64,000 nucleotides of DNA. Source: Coniella vitis. Lineage: Eukaryota > Ascomycota > Sordariomycetes > Diaporthales > Schizoparmaceae. How positions within the stretch are numbered: the stretch's first letter is position 1; every line of letters starts with the position of its first letter. Positions 32,341-44,525 of this stretch are shown here, piece by piece. A program made the position numbers and the translations under genes. A model generated the notes under the pieces. The model saw nothing but the letters and a program-made list of their open reading frames with translations. It did no database searches and was not told where the DNA came from. The stretch is taken from positions 4,340,001-4,404,000 of the forward strand of contig WUJK01000002.1 in NCBI GenBank assembly GCA_011317545.1. The letters run 5' to 3'.

Positions 32341-34006
32341 TCACTCGCGGTCTTCAACGTAGCCCTCTTCTTCAGCACCCTCCTCGTCATAGCCCTCCGC
32401 CTCTCCGCCTTCTTCGCCGTCTTCCTCATCACCCTCTTCATCGTCCTCGTCGTCCTCGTCTTCCTCACTGGACGACCCCTCGCCCTCGCTTTCGCCCTCG
32501 CTACCAGGGTCATAGTCTTCCTCTTCCTCGTCCTCCTCATCCTCTTCGAGTATTTGCTCTGCCCGCTCCAACTCAGCCATATTCTCATCTTCGCCGCCAG
32601 GATACTGCTGACCATCGACAGCAGCGTTGTTGTCTGTCGCGCCGCCCTTGGCGTTTTCCTTGAGCTGTCTCTTGGCTCGTCTGCCCGCAGCAAGACTCTT
32701 GTTGTTCAGGCCATGTCTCCGCACATAGAGCTCGTCAATGACCGAGTAGTCGTCCTGGTCAATCATTTCAAACTCGATTTCCTCTGTCCTGAGCCCACCG
32801 CCTTCCACGGCTGCTTGCTGCTCCTGTCGCAGATGTGATTGTGGCGGCATTTGTCCTTGTGGGTCGGGGAAGCCGGGCGCATGCGAGATGTCGATTTCGA
32901 CAAGGATGTTGAAAGTGCGCTGTAGGATGTTTGTGTACGAGAATGACAGGATGCGGTCGAGCGGTATAAAGAGCAGCGGCTTCTTGTACCCCCAGAGGAT
33001 TCCGTTGGGCAAGAAGAACAAATAGCCATCCTTGCTGCCCCGGAATGCCTTGATGTGCACTGCTCGCTCGTTGGGTCGGTATGGTTGCTTGGCGTTGCTG
33101 TAGAATATGCGTGTGTCGGTGCCCACAATGGCCACGTCTGTGTTGCCTACCGATTTGAGCTGGGAATTGATGGCCCAGTGCATCAGGCTGCTGTATGAAT
33201 CGGAAACCTGGGCGGCAGTCTCGGCTGCGTAGCCGCTGACAACGCCGGCCTTTGGTGCGGATTTGGGGACGGAGAAGAGGAGGGGTTCGTGGTCGACCAG
33301 GCCCCAGTTTTTCGAAGACGAGAGCGCCGTGCCGCGTGGGAAGAGGATGTAGTTGAAGGTGACATCTTTCTTGTCGGGAACAGGCACGTAAAAGACGTAT
33401 TCTAGCGAGACACGTAAGCACTCCTCTTGTCTTCACAGCACTCACACTCTCGGAGGGCCCCCAAGCTAAACAACTTACCTAGATTCTTCCACTCGTACAC
33501 CATGCCCTGAACCGGCGAGTCTGTACCGGCGGACTTGGTATAGAGGTAATTCTTGGTAAAAACCAAGTGGTATTTCTTTCTCTGCGGTATGGCGACACTG
33601 ACATCCTTGATCTCGAGCAGAACGACCTCCTTCTGGGCAGCTTTGGCCAGGTTGATCAGGAGCGACCAATTGTTTGGGGGATGGGCCGGGTGGGCGCTTT
33701 GGGAGGGCAGCGCAGTGCGTGGCAGCGGCGCCATGATGCCGAGTTCGGCTTCATCTTGGCCGTCTATTCTGCGCCGTTTGGCGGCGTGTTCGTCATTGTG
33801 GAGATACGCGTCAAAGACGAAGTCGGCGATCGCATTGAAGAGGTTGACGCGTTCGGGGGTATCTGAGAGTTTATCCATCAGACCATCGCCTCGTCCGGAC
33901 GCGTTGGAAAGCAGTGAGAAAGTAGTCACGTACCAGCACTTTGTTGGATGGCCTCGACCAGATCCGGCCGATCAGCAAAGACGAGGCTCAGTTTCTCGCT
34001 GTCCAT
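32341..34006 (-). CDS. histone chaperone RTT106
   Basis: Three exons (34006-33934, 33862-33479, 33401-32341) join in phase to 505 residues. The N-terminus MDSEKLSLVFADRPDLVEAI is the helical dimerisation part. The double PH region follows, with YHLVFTKNYLYTKSAGTD, VFYVPVPDKKDVTFNYILFP, VHIKAFRGSKDGYLFFLPNG and LLFIPLDRILSFSYTNILQR, and then EIEFEMIDQDDYSVIDELYV. The last 90 residues are a very acidic Glu/Asp tail typical of histone chaperones. RTT106 binds H3-H4 acetylated at H3K56 and acts in replication-coupled and transcription-linked nucleosome assembly in the nucleus. Length and order match the family. The acidic tail produces several long shadow frames on the other strand. Confidence 0.92.
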
Positions 34007-34956
34007 CGCCAGCCACTGCACGTTCGCTGGCGCGTGTGGGAGACCGAGAATAGAGCTGAAACGGAGAGTCGGCAACCCCAAACTTGGGTGAAGTAGACTG
34101 ACGGCAAAGAGGCAGAGAAGAGTCGTCGTACTATGAGTGGTCCAAGTCGCTTCGAATGTTGGAGAGGGCAATTTCTATCTCACCAAGTCTATAGTACCTC
34201 AGTTTACGTAAGTACGTACATGCTTCTCGCTCGCAATTGAGTGCATGACCCTATGTACACGGTACATGGAGGCTAACTCCTCTCTTCGCAGAAGGCGGTC
34301 AATCACTGCAGAAAACCGCCCGCCAATTTCTGACTTGAAGCCCCAAACCCAAACAAACACCCAGACCAGGTCCTCCTCACCTGGCCCTGGGCATCAGGTG
34401 GGATTGCGGCTGTCAACTGGCTTCAGAATCTCTTGCCAGTCCACAGTAGTCACACCTGCATACGTGCTTCTGCAGGTGAATGCTCAAGATCGATACATGG
34501 TATCCTTACGAAAAGAAAGGCGTCGGAACCTAGGAAGTTTTGCTTACGTATGTACTCACCTACCGTGACAAGAGTCGTAGGAACATCGCGCTGGAAGCAG
34601 CGTCAAGAGTGGTTCGCAAAAAACGCGGCCAGGCGCGCGTTTGCAGCGCTCACGCGAAAGTGGATACTTGCCCAGCTGAAGTTCGGCAGGGGTCCGCTTA
34701 TGTAACAGAATGCCAGACAAGCTGCTGTCACATGCGAGGCACAGGACTCAACTGGGATAGAACAATTCAACATATTATAGACCTTTCATATTGTTCTTAG
34801 GCCAAACATCGCTGCATACAGGCTTCTTCAACAGTTCTCTTATTACAAGCTAGGCCGTCAAACGACTTGCCCTCGAATCTTTTCAAATATTTTTGTCTAA
34901 CTTTTCTTCCGCCAACAAAGGAAATATATCCCTTGAAGCACTCGTATCGTCATCAC
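34007..34956. other. intergenic between two minus-strand genes
   Basis: RTT106 promoter and the 3' flank of argininosuccinate lyase. One CTATGTACACGG half-palindrome lies at 34251. No gene. Confidence 0.5.
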
Positions 34957-36464
34957 TCATGCAATCATACCGTTCAGCACCGTGACCTGCTCCAACACAC
35001 ATGCCTTGCTGGTACCTCCCTTGGCTGAGCGCATCTCGACGCTCTTCTCGTAGTCGAACGTGTCCTTGATGTCTGCCTCGAACCGCTCATCGACCCCCCT
35101 CATCTGTTCGTACGTCAACTCGTTCATTGGCGTGCCTGTCTTCTCCGACAGCGCGACAACTTGTCCGGAAATGTGGTGCGTCTCGCGGAATGGCACGCCC
35201 TTGCGCACCAGGTAGTCTGCTACATCAGTGGCCAGCATGAAGGGGTCCAGCGCGGCCTTCATCTTCTCGGGTTGCGTGTCAAGCGTCGACAGCACGCCCT
35301 CAGCAATCTGGATGCTGTCGCCCACCGTCTTGACGTGGTCCAGCATGGGCTCGACCGACTCTTGCAAGTCCTTGTTGTATGTGCTGGGCAGACCCTTGAG
35401 AGTCATCATGAAGCCTGCCATGTGGCCAAAGGCGCGACCGCTCTTGCCCCGTAGAAGCTCCAAGCTGTCTGGGTTCTTCTTCTGCGGCATGAGTGAGCTG
35501 CCAGTCGAGTAAGCGTCTGCCAGTCGCACGAAGCCAAACTCAGCGCTCGAGTAAATGATGAGATCCTCCGCCCAGCGGCTAATGTGCTGCATGAGGAAGC
35601 TGCCCCACTGTAACGTCTCGAGCACAAAGTCGCGGTCGGCAACAGCACCCATCGAGTTCCACAACAGCTGGTCGAAACCCAGCTCTTGGGACATCATCTC
35701 ACGGTCAATGCCAAAGGGGTTACCAGCAAGCGCTCCACAGCCAAGTGGGCTCCTGTTGACGCGCTTACGGATCTCTCGCAGTCGCTCCAGATCGTTGGCA
35801 AAAGCGAAGCCGTAGCTCAGCATCCAGTGACTCCACCGAATAGGCTGCGCTCGCTGCAAGTGTGTGTATCCGGGCATGACGTAGTCGACCTCCATCTCTG
35901 CGCGCTTGGCAATCACCTTGAGGAAGCTAACAAGGTATCCCTCAAGCTTGTCAAGCTCGTCTCGCAACCAAAGACGCATGTCGGTTGCAATTTGCTCGTT
36001 GCGGCTGCGGCCGGTGTGCAGCTTGCCAGCAATCTCCTTGCCGATAATCTCGCCCAATCGACGCTCGTTGGCTGTGTGGATATCCTCGTCGGCGCCAGGG
36101 TTGATTTTGAAGGTTCCATTCTCCCACTCCTTCTCGACTTCGAGCAGACCAGCCTCGATCTTCTCAAACTCAGCCTGCGTCAGACGGCCAGCCTTGGTGT
36201 TTGCACGGGCGAAAGCAATGGAGCCTAGAATGTCTTGCTTGTGGAGGACGTTGTCGAAGGAGAGTGACTCGTTGTACTGCTCCATCAGAGGGTCGAGGCC
36301 GCCTGCGGAATGACGAAATGCCAAAATCAGTACTTGAACATCCAATTACGCAGATGAAGGCAATCCAAGGGTAGCAGAAGGACCAGGCATCTTCCATTGG
36401 AAATTGACTAACCGGTGAAGCGACCACCCCAGAGCATGTTGGCCTTCTTATCGCTGGGCGCCAT
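34957..36464 (-). CDS. argininosuccinate lyase
   Basis: Two exons (36464-36413 and 36302-34957) join in phase to 465 residues, the usual length. The first exon encodes MAPSDKKANMLWGGRFT; the second begins GGLDPLMEQYNESLSFD. Family landmarks are KLHTGRSRNEQIATD, YTHLQRAQPIRWSHW (His165) and the fumarase/aspartase superfamily signature GSSLMPQKKNPD (285-296, with catalytic Ser286). The enzyme splits argininosuccinate into arginine and fumarate, the last step of arginine biosynthesis (yeast ARG4, Neurospora arg-10). No mitochondrial presequence is visible, so it is cytosolic. An intron after codon 17 separates a short N-terminal exon from the rest. Confidence 0.96.
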
Positions 36465-38235
36465 GGTGTCGAGGCTGGACGCGTTCGAGGACTAATACAC
36501 TTTACTTGTTGGGCGTTCTGGGAGGTTTGGAAATGGCCAATTGGTCGCGCAGTGAATGCTTCAAGCTGTGCACAACAGACAATGAAATGGCAGAAGCAGG
36601 ACGAGTGAGGGAAAAAAAAAAAAAAAAAAAAAAAGTAGAAGAGTCGCTCAATTTCGTTGTTGGGAAGCTTGACTCATCGCTTGCTCGAGGGACAGTGGAG
36701 GTAACTAGAATTATTTCTGACTGGCAATGCGCCCTGCTAATCTTTGCAGGTACAGGGTACTCTGGGTGCTCTACGTAGCGATTGCGGAGCGTTGTATGCA
36801 GCGATAGCAATCGATAAGAACCCTTGTGTGGAGGGCGTGAGCTCCCGAATTACTCCCCTCCTCCACAGCAATGAGCTGGTGGGTGGGGTGTCGCGGGGTG
36901 CTTTTACGTACGCAGTACCTCTAATCGCTGATGTCAGCCAGGACCTATGTTTGTGTCCTTGTATTACGTACTTGCTGTTCGCTTGAGCATTGTTGGTTAA
37001 CCACCAACCAACAAGCCTCAACAGCCGCAATTGGGAACTGTTGTTGCTCCAACACTCGGGCACCGCCATTCAACCCTTGGCAAGCTAGCTCAGGGATATG
37101 TGAGCAGGCTGTTTCCTGCCGAGGAACGGCATTCGTTACTGTCATTCACCATGTTGTAGCTTGAGCATGTTGTGCCTATTGGCGCGGATGGTGTTGCTGC
37201 GTGATCGGAAACCTCACAGATGGGTCAATTACACTCTCACTACGGACCCGAAGATGAAGGCGAAGACGAGAGGGGAAGAGAGAAGACGCATTCGACATCG
37301 TCGAAGGCAGTACCGGCAAAAGTGATGGGAGTCAATCACCGAATCAACAAGGAAAGGCAGCAGTATGGGTGTTGTACAAAACACAGGCAAGCTACCGCTC
37401 TCCGGATGGACATTGACCGGTTGAACAAACAGACTGCTCTATTTCCGACCAAGGTGAGTATCGGGCTTCACTGCTTCCGTGCCGCAATCAAATTGCTCGT
37501 CGAGTCCTGGGATGCTTCAGACGTTCTAGGCACACCTGTGGGCCGAAATCTCGTGGCAGACACTATCGCTCTAACTGTCGTCTAATCGAACATTGCACCC
37601 AAATACCATGCCCTCACTCACGCATGTGATGTTCGTTCATGAGTGACCCACAGCAGGCCAATGGACCGCTGGCCTACCGCTGTCATCTCGAGTCTGCGGC
37701 TTGGCGGAGCAAGGTCTGGACTTGAGGCAAACTTGTAACACCACCCGGTTGCAACTCTATGCCAATTTTGATACAACTCTGGTGGATCTCGGCCACAATT
37801 CAAGTTATTTTGAGATCGCGCGTTTGGAGATTAGATGGGCCTTTTTACACCGAGCACCAGAGAAACAGTGGCCTAACAAGCCAATCGCTGTTCCGACTGA
37901 GGAAGATAAGGGTTTGTGCGTCTAGATTGACTGACGACGAGAGACAAGATCCATGCCGCAAGGCAAAGAATTGTCTGGGAGATAGTAGTCGTGAGCACTA
38001 ATCATGGACATACGGCCGTCTTCAAGTGAAGGCCGTTGTAATACAAATACGACAAGTGAGCTGCTCATGGTCAACATGATGGCTCACTCATTCTAGTCTC
38101 TTTCACATTTCTAAGCACACACTTTCAAAGAATCAACAGCTCATCAGCCGGTCTGAGCTGTTTGGAATCCACCCCAGCATAATCGTCCCTTCGTCTCTTT
38201 CTTATACCTAGTAATCCTACTCAGAAAGGAAAAAA
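36465..38235. other. intergenic; promoters of ASL and the repeat precursor
   Basis: No gene I can support. A plus-strand frame of 121 codons at 37220-37585 has charged, mixed composition but no domain and no codon evidence beyond being open. A poly(A) tract lies 150 bases upstream of the argininosuccinate lyase start. Confidence 0.5.
36612..36634. repeat. poly(A) tract, 23 bases
   Basis: Uninterrupted A-run (poly(T) on the coding strand of argininosuccinate lyase) in its upstream region. Confidence 0.95.
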
Positions 38236-38864
38236 ATGCGTTTCTCTTACAGCTTGGTCGCCCTTCTTGGCTTGGCGAACGCCTTGGTGCGTGAATCTCC
38301 TTTCTTGGCATCGCAACAATGACAGGTTCCAGAATCAGAAAACTGACATTAAGGATCATTCAGCCTACTGATCCGGTCCTGGATGACAGGAGTCCATGTG
38401 CGTCTGAAAACTGCCATGAGACTGTCCGGGCTGTCCTTCTCGAGGAGCGCAAAAAGCACCACAACAACAATAATCAAACGACCACTGCGGCCAAGCGTAC
38501 CGCAGACTTGCTTGAAGACTCCCAGTTGGAGACGCGAAAGAAGCACAACAACAAGAACCAGACGGCTGCTGCTATTGCCGCTGCTGCTGCCGCCAACGAT
38601 GCTGACAAGCGATCAGAAGACTTGTTTAAACGTGCTGCGGCAATCGAGCTGGAGTCTCGTAAAAAGCACAAGAACCAGACGGCTGCGGCCATTGCCGCGG
38701 CTGCTGCCGCCAACGATGCTGACAAGCGATCACAAGACTTGTTTGAACGAGCCGAGGCTCTACATCTGGAGACACGCAAGAAACACCATAACAACCAGAC
38801 TGCCGCTGCCACTGCTGCTGCTGGCGGCGATGCTGCCGCTGCCAAGAGGAGATCTTCTACATAA
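38236..38864 (+). CDS. secreted repeat precursor with Kex2-type KR sites
   Basis: Two exons (38236-38286, 38364-38864; CTGAC branch, phase 0) give 183 residues. The signal peptide MRFSYSLVALLGLANA is followed by a leader with two Cys (SPCASENCHET). Four related units follow, each with a basic RKK (46-48, 75-77, 116-118, 155-157), a His/Asn-rich stretch, an N-glycosylation sequon NQT (54, 82, 121, 161) and an Ala-rich run. Units end at KR: 61-62, 99-100, 138-139 and 178-179, with an extra FKR at 106-107. This design fits Kex2-processed repeat precursors, which include pheromones and substrates of cyclic RiPPs. It has no pheromone-like WCxxxGxxCW core and no DUF3328 gene nearby. Cleavage and product are inference. 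Confidence 0.75.
38559..38744 (+). repeat. intragenic tandem duplication of the precursor repeat
   Basis: The 69-base segments 38559-38627 and 38676-38744 align without gaps and differ at only a few bases, mostly third positions of Ala codons plus one Glu/Gln change. Weaker copies flank them. The synonymous differences point to a duplication kept under selection on the protein. Confidence 0.85.
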
Positions 38865-39999
38865 TACGTTGCATGAGGCCAACATTGAGGCTTAAACGGG
38901 GCGTGGACGTTGGTTGGTTTGATGTGACTTTGTCTACACCTCAAGCCCATCAAAATCTTGCGTCCCCTGCTTATTCACGCGTCTTGGCTGCGTTGAACGA
39001 AATATTATGCAGAAAATGCGGTGTTGCACCTTCAGAACCCGGGCGTTCTAAGAGGCGCACGATTTAGGAGAGGCACAGTACTAGACACAAACTGGCGGCT
39101 GATGACGTACTGAAAGGCACGAGGCTGCGCCCAGACAATTGCACAAGAGCTGAGTGAGACTGGACCTAAGTATCGATAATATCATAGAAGCGGCATCAGA
39201 ATGAAGGCATGACCGCAATGAATACAAAAGCTTCACGCCTTTACTTTGTTACAAGATAACGGTTTCAAAGCCACTTTCACACTTCTACAATGAGCTATGT
39301 AATCATTTTTCTTGGCTTTTATCTTTGGTTTTTTTTTTTTTTTTAAGGCTGCAGAGCTCGGCAAGAGGATGCCGCACGCTGGAATTCTAAGCCCCCGGCG
39401 CGGCCGCGTCTCAAAGCAAGGCTGGGGATAGGTCTTGGACCCTTGAACGTCAGAACAGGGCTGGAAGATCAGTAACCAGCCAGCCAACTTATACCGTAAT
39501 CCCACATTCCAGCAATTCCTGTAGGTGTGCCTGGTGTGGTGTGGGTGTGCCTGGTAGCTTTTTCTTTTAGCTGACCGAAACCTGGTGCCACCATTCCAAC
39601 ACACCCCCAGCCCCGATGACGTCTCTGCTGGACCTTGGCTTGGGCTGGGGGTCGTCGGTCGCTCGATTTTGATATCAAGGGCATGCACAGTATCGGACCC
39701 GCGCGGCGGGCTTGCATATCATGCTCTTGAATACATTCCTTGAATTTCTCCCGCTCTTTAAGTGTGTACCTGCGGCCATGCTCTTCGTGACTAGTTGTTG
39801 GCTTGAACAACGACGTTCAACAGATATCACTACTAGCGAGAAGACAACCGTAACAAGTAATCCTCGAGAAGAGTAACAACTTGCATTTCAAAGCTGGAAA
39901 AACCGTACAACGAAATCTACGACTTAGACGCAGGCTTTACCGAGCGCTTACCTAACAAGATAAGAAAACGGGAAAAGCACAAAAACAAAATAGGACACC
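38865..39999. other. intergenic
   Basis: No gene supported. A 16-base poly(T) lies at 39329-39344. The last 150 bases are the A-rich leader of the next gene. Overlapping minus-strand frames at 39.2-39.8 kb show no domain. Confidence 0.5.
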
Positions 40000-41322
40000 A
40001 TGAAATCAACAAACAGCAATCTCAGCAGAGACGGCGACGAAGACTCCTGGAATCCTCGCCACAACCAGAAATCCAGGCCAGATTCTCCTCACCGTCACCA
40101 TCGCGGTGACTCGTCCGTGGACAGCGGCTACTACGGCTCCCGGGCATCGACGCAGGGTTTCTCGCCGCGCTCTCCCGTCAACACTCGGAGACGGCGTCCT
40201 AGAGAGCTCTCCGTATCAACTAGCCCTTCCCGACATGACCGGCAGAGCCACGGGGACCGCGCCAAAAGAAGCCCGAGAACGAAATGGGAAGATGCCAATA
40301 GCAGTGGTTCGGGCTCGGGCTCCGATGATGATGACGGTTATGACCCCAAAGCAAAGTACTACATGACGCTCAAGGATGACGAATACAAGAACATCTCTTT
40401 CCGAGGCGAGGGAGATGGCTCGCAGGGCCGCCGGGTACGACAGTCATCGCACGCCAGAAGGCATCACAGCCACGACGAGCACTCGACGTCGTCCTCCCCT
40501 GATCACGACCACCACAGCCCGACCTCGCCTTCCGGAGTGAGCGAGAACAGCGCGCGACAATCGTCACGGCATTCGTCTCGCCGCCATTCTGATTCCGAAC
40601 CTGCTACCCGACATGGGCGTGGTTCCTATCCGCGGCGTGCACTGTCGCCTGTGCCATCTGAGCAATCTGAGGGCTGGGAAACCTCTACTGAGCATCCACC
40701 AAGATTCACAGCGCAATACTCTAGTTCACCTCCCAACAACAAAGAGCGCCGAAGATCATTTAATGGCAGAGATGCGTACCTCAAGTCACCAAAGTCGACA
40801 GGCAGACAACGAAGAATATCTCCGTCACGAGGCACAGAGCGGCGTGAGGGCAGTCACCAAGGAAGCGCCAAGTTTAAAAGATCATCGGCGTCACCCTCAT
40901 CATCATCATCCCCATTATCGCCGTTCTCCCCCCGCGGCAAGACCCAGTCCGCAGCGACAGACCCAAACGATGCGTGGTACAAGACGTTCAAGGAACGTCT
41001 CGTCAAGGGTGTCGACATGGCGCAGGTGAAGAAGGTCGGCCTGGAGGCGGCTGCCGTGGCGGCTATCAAGGTCGCAGTTGGTACGCAGATGCCCTGGAAG
41101 CAGCGCGTTCCAAAGACGATTGCTACGGGGCTTGCGGCCGCTGTGACGGATTTCCTGGTGTCCAAATCTGTCATCAAGCCCAAGGGAATGATGGGCACCA
41201 TGTTTGCGAGACAGTTTGTTGAGATTGCTCTCGCGAATCTGGTCGTCAACCCGGTTAGTAGCAAAGTGACGGGTGAGGTAAGCAATATAGGCGGCCGTAT
41301 TGGTGGAGGAAAGAAGAGGTAG
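40000..41322 (+). CDS. basic Ser/Arg/His-rich disordered protein with conserved C-terminus
   Basis: A single exon of 440 residues. Residues 1 to about 320 are low-complexity and rich in Ser, Arg, His and Pro (RHSSRRHSDSEPATRHGR), with many possible SP phosphosites and an acidic DDDDGYDPKAKYYMTLKDDE island. The last 115 residues are ordered: DAWYKTFKERLVKGVDM, then KKVGLEAAAVAAIKVAVGTQ, then a hydrophobic part (IATGLAAAVTDFLVSKSVI) and GGRIGGGKKR. That C-terminal part could be helical and membrane-associated. I do not recognise the family. The ATG follows an A-rich leader and is the first of the frame. No signal peptide, so intracellular, possibly nuclear. Confidence 0.75.
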   Translation: MKSTNSNLSRDGDEDSWNPRHNQKSRPDSPHRHHRGDSSVDSGYYGSRASTQGFSPRSPVNTRRRRPRELSVSTSPSRHDRQSHGDRAKRSPRTKWEDANSSGSGSGSDDDDGYDPKAKYYMTLKDDEYKNISFRGEGDGSQGRRVRQSSHARRHHSHDEHSTSSSPDHDHHSPTSPSGVSENSARQSSRHSSRRHSDSEPATRHGRGSYPRRALSPVPSEQSEGWETSTEHPPRFTAQYSSSPPNNKERRRSFNGRDAYLKSPKSTGRQRRISPSRGTERREGSHQGSAKFKRSSASPSSSSSPLSPFSPRGKTQSAATDPNDAWYKTFKERLVKGVDMAQVKKVGLEAAAVAAIKVAVGTQMPWKQRVPKTIATGLAAAVTDFLVSKSVIKPKGMMGTMFARQFVEIALANLVVNPVSSKVTGEVSNIGGRIGGGKKR

Positions 41323-41697
41323 CGCCGTGCTTGCGTGACATTTGCAGGTCGGCGTTGTCCCTTTTCTTTTTAAAAGGAAAAAGAAAACACAAAGAAAAAT
41401 GAGAAAGAAAATTACCGAAATAATTGGCTACGTGTCTTCGCAATTTGAAGAATAGTCTTGCGTATATTTTGAGTTTCTTGCTTCAGAATAGGGAGATCTT
41501 GAATGTGGCAAAAAGATTAAACACATTGCAAATCAATACACGATTCCTGACTAGAGTGCAGGAGAAAGTGATTGGGTTTTGCCCCGGATAAACTGACGGA
41601 ACACTTGTAAATTGTTGACTGTGGCTCATAAATGGTTAAAAGAATAATTAAATGGCAAAGTAAAGACATTGGAAAAAACCAAAAAAGAAATGCTTCA
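41323..41697. other. 3' flank and tRNA terminator region
   Basis: A-rich sequence. A-runs at 41673-41678 and 41681-41686 are T-runs on the minus strand, just past the tRNA-Pro 3' end, and fit a Pol III terminator. Confidence 0.6.
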
Positions 41698-41801
41698 GGG
41701 CTCAACCGGGAATTGAACCCGGGACCTCGCGCAACCGTTCTTACAAGTGTTCTTGTAAGGGGAGACCCGAAGCGCGAATCATGCGACTAGACCATTGAGC
41801 C
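41698..41801 (-). tRNA. tRNA-Pro (anticodon CGG) with 32-nt intron
   Basis: On the minus strand the acceptor GGCTCAA (41801-41795) pairs perfectly with TTGAGCC (41705-41699), and the discriminator is C41698. The T arm is CCGGG-TTCAATT-CCCGG. The anticodon stem CGCGC/GCGCG carries CGG at 41769-41767. The intron 41765-41734 follows nucleotide 37 as usual for nuclear tRNAs. Confidence 0.92.
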
Positions 41802-44525
41802 GGTCTTTGTTGAAGAGCCTGGTATACAATGCATTATAACCATAACTCTCACACCAACTACACTGATTGCACCACGGAAACTTATTTGCAGAGCACAACG
41901 TCGCAATCCGTCCATGTGCGCAAATTACTATGTAGTAGACGACGTAACCTGACTTCCTGGCCCCCACTATTTCAATGCTACATCGTCTCTGTCCCAGATA
42001 GACATTCTGAGAGCGTCGGTTTATTCTCAAGTTTGGAATACTGCACGTACCTCAACGCCAATGATTTACAGACTATAGCATAGCCAAGAGAGAGAGAAAG
42101 CAAAGAAAAAAACAAAAAGCCACCTGTGCAGCATGAGGTGCTTTTCGTAATCGAAACAGAGACCATGGCAGTCCTCAATAAATGCTGCAAACTTGACTGT
42201 TGGTTCTGGTCGCCGATTCTCCGCCCAGCTCAACCTATCGTACGTCGTCCCATGTTTGCATGGACATGTCAGTCGACTTCGTCTAAACATTTGTCAAAAT
42301 ACCAATGCTTCGGTGTCCCTTTTCCTTATCGTCTAATCGTCTTTGAAGCTTCCTTGATTTTTCTTCCAGAGGCAGAGAAAGAAAAGAATTCTCTCATTTA
42401 ATTGGTCAGTCCCTGCAACATTACGACCTAAGGAAAGAAGTCAAATAACTCCTCGACATTGTTTCCGACCAGTTCAAGTTAAAGCTCGTGGCCCCTAGGC
42501 GCCAGTACCATTGTCCTGGGCTGTCTTGAAGAATCCATATACACATTCATATCTATGTGCCATAGATTAACTGCTGCAAAGTGCCGTTTTGGATAATGGA
42601 GCGGTAATATAAGCGTCCTTGATAGTCTTCAAGTGAACTATAATGGACTACGCCTTAAGTTGTTTCTTGATCTATAAGATGGGTTCTTTATCCGCGAATC
42701 TGTAGCCGGTCATTTTGATCGCACGGCCCTGCAATTTTGACTACCCATTGCCAAAATGCCAGCATCCACATAAAAGTGGCCAGACTCTGAAACTTCTTAT
42801 AGGCCAGTCACGGTCTTTATAACGATGTATCCGTCCACCGACAGGGGGCTTCGAGTATGCCATGGCGCCACATGTAAGCAGAGGTCGTCACCGTAGCAGG
42901 ACTGTGAGAAGGGGGCGTTTGATCCTTGCGGGTCTCGAGTGGAAGCCTCATCTTGGCGCCAACGAGCATCAAGAGCGCGCGGCAATGTTGTTGAACCCGG
43001 TTGAACCTAAATACACGTTGGATGGCTTGGTAAGATTATGCATCGTTGGCATACAGTAACTGGATACAGACTGTGTTTCATGATTTCCAGAAACGCAACA
43101 TGTGAAGAAGTCGGGTTTTAACATTTGTTTTGTCAAGTGTGCTGCTGAAAGGCACTCGTGGTGCAAGCCACCCACCAAAGGGGCTATGAGTGGCCGTGAT
43201 TCTGAAACGTAGACACCACAGCGCTTGAAGCACCCCTTGCTGTTGTCGCTTGTCATTTTTGACTTGCAAGCTAGGTTCATAGGACCTTGTAGACCTTGGC
43301 TTCAGACGTTGAGTGTCCTACAATCAGACCATGGTGAGCCCATGTAAGGCATCATAAAATGCAATGGCGACGATATTATTAGCATAAGATACAATCCTGC
43401 AGCACAGCAACATATGTGCATGGAATACTTATAGAACGTCATCCTGAAATTGTGATGTATCGAGCTGGTCAGCGAGGCAAGCATCAAACTCGACTACTTG
43501 TTTCTCGTTGCAGGTCTTGTCCTTATATATAATACTTTGAGAGCATGAAAACTCGGTGACGATGCCTGCTATCGATCCACGAATTCTTGGCGACCTTATG
43601 GTCGAGATGCAAAGTCATGTGATTTTGAAAAGAAGTGTGAGCCACTCCGTGCTCGAAACGCTTGCAGTTAGTGAGTGAATATCCAAATACAGTGACTAAG
43701 ATGATGATTGGCCAGACTAACAAAAGTCCAGTTGCAACTATAGTCTTTGGTGTAGGAGGCTATATGTACTATGCTATCCGAGTTCAAAACAAATGACGTC
43801 GGAAATGCCATCGACAGAATGAGCACATCCAGAAATTCGTCGACAACGCCTGTCTTGCGCCGTGCGAACATGAAGGCTCGTCCAGGCAAAATGCCTTTCG
43901 AGATACATGCATAATATGGGAGGCATTACGACGGATTTGTGGCAATACATTATACCCATCAAGGCAACATTTGAAGCTGATGGAGCTTCACTTAAGGCTC
44001 GTATCAACAGTCATTATTACTGGATTCTACTGGTACCAAGGATATGGATGCGGGCAACGACGGAGCCGGGATGCATGAGATTGCTTTTGAATAAGGTGAA
44101 ATCGTGTGAATAAGTGACTGTGACAGCAATGGATTGTCATACTCGGTTAATTTCAACCAATTTCCACCGCACAGAGCGACCATTGTGTGTGTTTTCGTTC
44201 AACGCCAATTTGAGACAATTTACTGTGATTAGTGTCTGCCATGCCTGTATGCACAAATCATCTCATTCTATCTAGATCAAGCGACTCCTCTTCAGAGAGA
44301 AAGATTCGAGGGTATTCCAATCGAGTCTAGACCAACATGGTGATAGAAGGGGCTATCACGTGGCTCGGCTGACTAAGAAGCAACGAGCTACTGTGCCCCA
44401 CACTCCGGCTTCAACCTCGTCAACCAGCGGTCACACGTGCGAGCTCAGCGAACATCTATCTCATGAGCGCCATCTGCTGGCATCTCAAGCGCAACAACCA
44501 TTGTCAGTAGGCGGGCAATCTCACA
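41802..44525. other. 2.7-kb intergenic region
   Basis: No gene supported; open frames are short and overlapping. One ACTATGTAGTAG half-palindrome lies at 41938. Base composition is fairly AT-rich. Confidence 0.5.

Noticed and set aside
32299..32838. Long hydrophobic plus-strand frame as a membrane protein
   Set aside because: It is the antisense of the RTT106 acidic tail; Glu/Asp codons read backwards give Leu/Phe/Val-rich frames.
37220..37585. 121-codon plus-strand frame
   Set aside because: Open but with no domain, signal peptide or splice support; left as intergenic.
38559..38744. Ala-rich runs resembling type I antifreeze proteins
   Set aside because: The 11-residue Thr spacing of those proteins is absent, and the Ala runs sit between dibasic sites, so a processed precursor explains them better.
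38236..38864. Alpha-pheromone precursor
   Set aside because: No WCxxxGxxCW-type mature peptide is present in any unit.
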